Of a stretch of 17,415 nucleotides of DNA, positions 14,901 through 17,415 are shown piece after piece. The DNA comes from a bacterium. GTDB taxonomy: Bacteria; UBP6; JAFGXH01. The stretch is from contig JAMOQH010000037.1 in assembly GCA_027064085.1 (NCBI GenBank), positions 1 through 17,415 on the forward strand, given 5' to 3'. Position numbers and translations under genes: made by a program. Every line of letters begins with the position of its first letter. The first letter of the stretch is position 1. The notes below the pieces were generated by a model. The model saw nothing but the letters and a program-made list of their open reading frames with translations. It was not told the DNA's origin and ran no database searches.

Positions 14901-17283
14901 GACTATCTACCACATGTGTACTAAAATCATCAACTCTTTTTTTGTGTTTATTTAAACGTTCAAAAGCAGCATCTTTGGTTTCTTGATCCATAGTTTCATC
15001 TAGCTCTATTGCTTTTGATTCCTTATCTAATGTTTTAGAAAAACTATCAATTAACTCTGTAGCTTTATTTATATCTATATCACTTTGTGTGCCATTATAA
15101 AATCTAGCAGCTTCATCACTAAATTCTTTATGAGTTTCTTCTACATCTATAGGAGTATCATTAATTGATTCAGTATTTTCATCTTCATGATTTTTATCGC
15201 TATTAGTTTCAGTAAATGTATTTGTAATAACATTAGATCCAGCACTTGGACCTGCCATATGAATACCACTTGCTGCTCCGAAAGCTGCACCTTGTGCTGC
15301 ATCATGAAATGCTTTAGTTAAAGCTTCTGTTGCATTACCATCTTTATATGTATTATTAAAAGCTTGGATCCCACTTTGGATATATTCTGCAGGATATTCA
15401 GCAATACCACCTTCTACCATTTTTGCTGCACCAGAAATTACTCCTGTAAGCATTTTCTGTGCTCTTGTTTTACCTGCTTTTTTAATTAATGCAGAAAAGC
15501 CTTCTTTTGTTCCCATTAATGCAGTTTTATCAGCCCACAAATCTATTTTTGCTCCTATAGCATTTGCAGCAAAACCTAATAATGCATGCTGTAGAGATGC
15601 TCTTTCACCGTGTTTTTCGTAGTAGTCATCCATATCTTGTTCATTAGTTACAGCTCCAAGATGTAGTATGTTTGCATTTTTTGCAACGAATGCATTGAAT
15701 TTATTTTTAATTGGAATTTTACTTAATGCTCTGTCACTAAGTTGAATAGTTTTTTCATACATAGCTTTCTTGGTTGGATCCAATAAAGTCATGCCTTTTT
15801 TCACAGCATCTTCAGTTGTTATTTTTCCAGCAGCAATTAGCTTGTCAGTTTTGGCAGCTTTGCTTAACATTTCTTTTGCAACATCTTTTTTTGCATTGTA
15901 TTCAAGTGCTTTTAAAGTTCCTTTGCCTGCCATTTTGATTGCTGCTTTTTCAGGAAGACCAACTAAGTTTCCAAGCATATAGCCTAGTGATTTGAAGGTC
16001 ATTTCTGGGCTGGATAAGCCTGTCTTAAACATATTGTATGCTTCAGGTAAATTGACTTTACCATATGAGCTTGGATCTGACCAAGTAACATCTTTAAAAG
16101 CTTTCTTTTGATGTTCTTCCATTTTCTTAACATCATCAACTGTAGCAGCAACAAAATCTTCACCAGCTATAGCATTTTCTATGGTATCTAGTTTTTCTTT
16201 TGTTAAAAATTGAAATCTATCTGCTAATTCATTTGCATCTTTCTCATTGAAATCATAAAGTCTTTTTGCTGATTCATAGATAGCTCTAGTCTCTAAATCA
16301 TTAGCTAATTTTGCAGTATCGCCAATAACTCTAGCAACTCCACCAGCGAATCCTCTAGCATTTCTAGCAACTCCATCTGCAAATTGTCCTAGCAGAGGCT
16401 CACCTTCGTATTTTGTATTATCATGAACCACACCTATTGCTTTTGGTCTAGGCGCATCAGTATCATTTAAAAACTTAGGAGCTTGTGGAGTAACCACTTG
16501 TTCTGGTAAATTTGTATTGCTAGAATCTATATTCCACATAGGAGCATTTTGTGTTGTATATTCACTAGCTCCTTTGCCATAAACATTTGGTTTCACATTT
16601 CTTACATAGTCAGCAACACTAGCACCACCTGCTCTATTTGCAATTTGTCCTTTATTTGAGTGTGTTAGAAATTCTAATCTTGAAGCTTCATCATACGGAA
16701 GAGCTATATCTAAATAAGGTTCTTTTGTTGGATCCACTCCTTTTTTCCCTGGAGCCCAACCATAGTTTTTATTTGTAGTCAATCCTTCTTTTGCAGCAAG
16801 ACCAGGTGTATATCTCTCTTTAAAGCCTACGCCTGCTAAACCTAACTTCATATTGCCATCTTTACTAGGAGCAACATATACATGTTGAGTAATGCCACTG
16901 AAAGGGGTTTTATTCCATTCTCCTTCAGCATCTCGCCTCATTTGATATGGACCTATTTCTTTATCATCATAATATACTCTATCGTTTGCACTAGAACCAA
17001 GCATTTCTTGTAACTGTTCTGGAGTATAACTATTTAATGAATCTTTAGTTATTCCATATTCATTTGTATATATATCCATATTATTATATAGATCCAATGT
17101 AGCATCTGGATTGAGTCTATTTATTTTTTGTTGTTTCTTTTGTTGGAGATGATTGATTTTATTTGTAGAAGTAGGTACAGAACCAATAGTATCAACAGCA
17201 GTATTGTAGGTGTCTGTTAATTGGGAAAATTGATCCAGTACATTATTAGTATTTTCAGTGAAGTCATCAGGATAGTTAGCCAT
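8995..17283 (-). CDS. Virion-associated single-subunit RNA polymerase, N4 gp50-like
   Basis: 2762 residues; ATG preceded by AAAGGT at 8-9 bases. The polymerase occupies about 1740-2762, the size of N4 mini-vRNAP. Visible motifs are T2104-V-G-G-R2108 (T/DxxGR), motif A with D2236 (YDSITSG), motif B R2373-x3-K2377-x7-Y2385-G, and motif C H2625-D2626. R to K and K to Y spacings equal those of T7 RNAP. A to C is 390 residues against about 275 in T7, consistent with the N4 branch. D2236 and D2626 would bind the catalytic metals. Upstream are a globular N-terminal region (~1-240), Gly/Ala-rich amphipathic segments (~290-320, ~595-680), an Asn/Asp/Glu linker (~990-1030) and long coiled coil (~1080-1740). 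In N4 this protein is packaged, injected and transcribes early genes from hairpin promoters. Only ~136 residues follow motif C, so N4's large C-terminal domain is missing. Confidence 0.93.
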   Translation of the reverse strand: MANYPDDFTENTNNVLDQFSQLTDTYNTAVDTIGSVPTSTNKINHLQQKKQQKINRLNPDATLDLYNNMDIYTNEYGITKDSLNSYTPEQLQEMLGSSANDRVYYDDKEIGPYQMRRDAEGEWNKTPFSGITQHVYVAPSKDGNMKLGLAGVGFKERYTPGLAAKEGLTTNKNYGWAPGKKGVDPTKEPYLDIALPYDEASRLEFLTHSNKGQIANRAGGASVADYVRNVKPNVYGKGASEYTTQNAPMWNIDSSNTNLPEQVVTPQAPKFLNDTDAPRPKAIGVVHDNTKYEGEPLLGQFADGVARNARGFAGGVARVIGDTAKLANDLETRAIYESAKRLYDFNEKDANELADRFQFLTKEKLDTIENAIAGEDFVAATVDDVKKMEEHQKKAFKDVTWSDPSSYGKVNLPEAYNMFKTGLSSPEMTFKSLGYMLGNLVGLPEKAAIKMAGKGTLKALEYNAKKDVAKEMLSKAAKTDKLIAAGKITTEDAVKKGMTLLDPTKKAMYEKTIQLSDRALSKIPIKNKFNAFVAKNANILHLGAVTNEQDMDDYYEKHGERASLQHALLGFAANAIGAKIDLWADKTALMGTKEGFSALIKKAGKTRAQKMLTGVISGAAKMVEGGIAEYPAEYIQSGIQAFNNTYKDGNATEALTKAFHDAAQGAAFGAASGIHMAGPSAGSNVITNTFTETNSDKNHEDENTESINDTPIDVEETHKEFSDEAARFYNGTQSDIDINKATELIDSFSKTLDKESKAIELDETMDQETKDAAFERLNKHKKRVDDFSTHVVDSLTDAVSESLGEIYDPSEISTEIDKKLKGMPETIIEKVKNNLVEKDIKSSIESDLDSINNALSQISIGKVEIIQSGDDFIARPRNSISNGGSDSNPKQMNIGALGDPIVIKVSKNDVKKVSDSNGKEHYELKTKTPTTVIEMAPLGKIEIKMPDKPQEIGSTVEKAVSKKIGEIKMAPLDKIEIKGPSKPQEIDVDTTTNTNNNNENDSTVDENQNQNSTKTNTEPEDKNIVNNIESEIGRTDTHTEGLSARLINKLAKKYGINNVNLQKTLNSAFDKFILRDMKKVSKEANDFQYKLYYDEDGIIPTYTKYRKALENGDIDTATVELNKIKNKGIEQETKLNKYAAKYEELKNILEEVVSTAKAKDIPELIKTLDTVEFRPQYSKRKMKASDVIKDIALPDSVRKELGIEENSKSNTLAIMESMQESVDHIDNILSANKNTRKLDRGFVVTAQDDLKSYEELLSESRTKLKEIEDLPENEKNKITTKLLKQRIVDSIKNYEKGIERVQNLLNKGVASTKRWVSIQKNFDEKNIRKRIREYEEQLKNLDKDTEEYNELSNKISDMKESIKENKLDSKTLERIKNNLGKPIGEEPIGRKYRKRKAYTTQDTVENIKNDTRNIESNLDGELPKEDKNTKFKAEKAKEDLNKSISNLEDTQKEYNKILVESEKEKENKTTEIKENIHELKNLVKDDNLVDRMLNTKKSIAIGKKALNKAKEELSKLKNIQEKTRKSIEKSLDSAAKHFKEVGMTYDEAKNALFKELKRLEHEAEAEGLVNSPVKALQIFTKGMQKETDNKIITLMKHTKALLFRMLKLNKKSELSKEIEELEKYIKKTESHIEKNEIKLNRQLEKLKSSISDKTISDKVIEKLEKIDKLYDKLNTLSAENKKYKKVLQDKILNIIDSIKGTSLVKTALSNGLTTTKDSWNGNVEGSYEQPLNLNNLIDFTPTILGNLSIKELLENSDIKDSEKIEKELEHAVDILEKSIKIEPGKNHLTLFDSPMSALLFNQNGSINRDIARIIILTAWDWARTDGAKTLFNTDEDIAKIKGYATTYEVTAKDKQVLRHAGSLRRHVAFSIGSNAWNAFGIKAKDGIPEAMIGKMKSNLGLMAIAFLQGSGLIEDINTQHISSTDWNAINDEHKHIKTNESVPTIKGKKSKIETYAHFGEMINNLDAIIDILPKQETYKIRPFSIDDDILSRIKGSKFSAPKQAIETLKSLIKEEYALTDSLDVMEEIYGSGEEGRIKFLESIGWKDLDAMKESTNPVYLEEDIDKQEGVNRGLEAEYDQLIALKKRIDNKEIQNSIFFNWVFTVGGRYNLDSGDINPQSKNLLHRWLVVPTAAQNTKWDKTNDEFMYFKQGLLQGFGIGTDKLSDKTVNKMFDAIKDANISDIINGFKNNNKIKINGIELENEHPGHLFQAIKALKAYQQTSGSTFNATMVSEYDSITSGFANKLMQAPILAKEILYDWLAKVGVFKENDELNRDNMEMGQVIEDGLIIDSYKTLGKGIGEIPLEDSDNKFGLLTPTKIDKKGKEVELNSQSKKAMHSLVNDWNTEVAEDKKLKKEAIPTIIVDGLVTSAARNLFKYPFMIFNYGASILNIKRNTARELAIPIMQGILNDTYAYDSDIIKYLGIHSKNELVQLQKDLKEKSIDAVKVQGDFKSAIQKIEELIIGTYGREIENIMNATFEPLVKLNVNLIEATKIMFASFEKDFKRQVDKLEKEYNRPLSEKETNLIIHNLKDKFPLIRGPQSSSREDGISISNQKLVGEDNKRIVKTGIKIVKKDGKNYANATVNAMKRELQEAHAAGAVLPMHWIDGTIISKQLIKGGALGVHDALVLGNDFENRVYGLNKGMYEVGREYSLVHSIVQSFVETLEATNENDIENINEEDRVSLTLYNLKNIMNNVEETRSELYSHNLIIQNFAGPKGTSFNSKDYKEITLNDIVKNDNFKNNEKFISKLDAIINKILEEC
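14328..14483 (-). repeat. Two-copy 54-bp direct repeat inside the virion RNA polymerase gene
   Basis: Copies at 14328-14381 and 14430-14483, offset 102 bp, are similar but not identical. They encode two 18-residue units of the pattern MAPL-x-KIEIK-x-P-x-KPQEI at about residues 935-952 and 969-986, just before the acidic Asn-rich linker. The frame is kept and most differences are single bases, as in an old tandem duplication. Possible short linear binding motif or flexible spacer; function unknown. Confidence 0.85.
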
Positions 17284-17284
17284 T

Positions 17285-17328
17285 GCGTACCTTTAATATT
17301 ATGTTATGACATTATAGCATAGGTACGC
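17285..17328 (-). promoter_or_regulatory. Inverted repeat covering the polymerase gene's -10 box and ribosome site
   Basis: An 8-bp perfect inverted repeat (AGGTACGC/GCGTACCT, 17285-17292 and 17321-17328) is unusually G+C-rich for the region. The interval adds inner pairs: on the minus strand TAT-A-ATGT, loop CATA, ACAT-A-ATA. The arm nearest the gene contains the AAGGT ribosome site. The other arm lies just upstream of the -10 box, outside the transcript that starts here. It could be a protein operator, or an mRNA hairpin that hides the start only in read-through transcripts. Confidence 0.6.
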
Positions 17329-17340
17329 TTTCACTTGGAA
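17311..17340 (-). promoter_or_regulatory. Extended -10 promoter for the virion RNA polymerase gene
   Basis: On the minus strand TGCTATAAT gives a perfect extended -10 (TG at 17319-17318, TATAAT at 17316-17311). A weak -35 candidate, TTCCAA, lies 18 bases upstream (17340-17335). Transcription would begin near 17304, leaving a leader of about 20 nt to the ATG at 17283. Host sigma70-dependent late transcription is known for N4, so a host-type promoter here is expected. Confidence 0.65.
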
Positions 17341-17343
17341 TAT

Positions 17344-17415
17344 CTATTTATTGTATAAATATTTATATAAATCTTTATATGGAAGTGATTCAAAATCTTT
17401 TTCAACACGATTATG
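17344..17415 (-). CDS. 3' end of an upstream leftward gene (partial)
   Basis: From the right window edge the minus strand reads 23 sense codons without interruption, HNRVEKDFESLPYKDLYKYLYNK, then TAG at 17346-17344. Composition (Lys, Tyr, Glu, A/T-ending codons) matches the neighbours, and the stop lies 60 bases before the polymerase start, just upstream of its promoter. Nothing can be said of function from this tail. Confidence 0.6.
   Translation of the reverse strand, partial: HNRVEKDFESLPYKDLYKYLYNK

Noticed and set aside
17285-17328. Reading the hairpin as an N4-type virion polymerase promoter
   Set aside because: N4 vRNAP promoters are short-stem hairpins with three-base loops. This one has a large interrupted structure and contains a host-type extended -10 box.
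1-17415. Apparent rarity of GGCC (none seen), CCGG and GCGC (about one each)
   Set aside because: Only about six of each are expected at this composition and the count was by eye, so it is too weak to claim avoidance.
1-17415. CRISPR arrays, insertion sequences, integrase or attachment sites
   Set aside because: No regularly spaced repeats, transposase or integrase signatures were seen on either strand.

Overview
This window looks like part of the genome of an N4-like (Schitoviridae-type) tailed phage of a low-G+C bacterium. The deciding evidence is an 8.3-kb leftward gene for a 2762-residue protein. Its last ~1000 residues carry, in order and with the right internal spacing, the T/DxxGR, A, B and C motifs of a single-subunit, T7/N4-type RNA polymerase. 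A polymerase domain inside a giant protein that also has long coiled-coil regions is the hallmark of the N4 virion RNA polymerase, which is packaged and injected with the DNA. G+C is roughly a quarter by eye, with A/T-ending codons throughout. The host cannot be named from the sequence.

Layout. Positions 1-2196 read rightward and hold the 3' part of nrdB (class I ribonucleotide reductase small subunit), a run of closely packed small genes (two encode membrane proteins), and a MazG/PRA-PH-like all-alpha NTP pyrophosphohydrolase gene. These fit phage control of the nucleotide pool. Positions 2197-2562 are protein-free: an AT hairpin, a sigma70-like promoter, an unrecognised structured RNA of about 200 nt, and a CAT-anticodon tRNA. 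Four small overlapping rightward ORFs follow (2563-3157): two hydrophobic, one helical and one short and basic.

From 3154 to 17415 everything reads leftward. In transcription order these are the 3' end of an unknown gene, the virion RNA polymerase, a 73-residue ORF, a 514-residue zincin-motif protein and a 1333-residue zincin-motif protein. They abut with almost no spacing and look like one late cluster encoding polymerase and probable ejected internal virion proteins. The rightward and leftward groups overlap tail-to-tail by 4 bp inside a strong near-perfect hairpin.

Points most worth following up: (i) an uncharacterised promoter-structured RNA-tRNA cassette; (ii) a hairpin over the polymerase gene's own extended -10 promoter and ribosome binding site, arranged so that read-through mRNA but not promoter-initiated mRNA could hide the start; (iii) two adjacent late ORFs split by a single in-frame TAA with no good start for the second, together resembling a paralogue of the next gene; (iv) a very strong bias of GATC sites towards GGATC/GATCC contexts; (v) a polymerase protein that ends soon after motif C, without the large C-terminal domain of N4.
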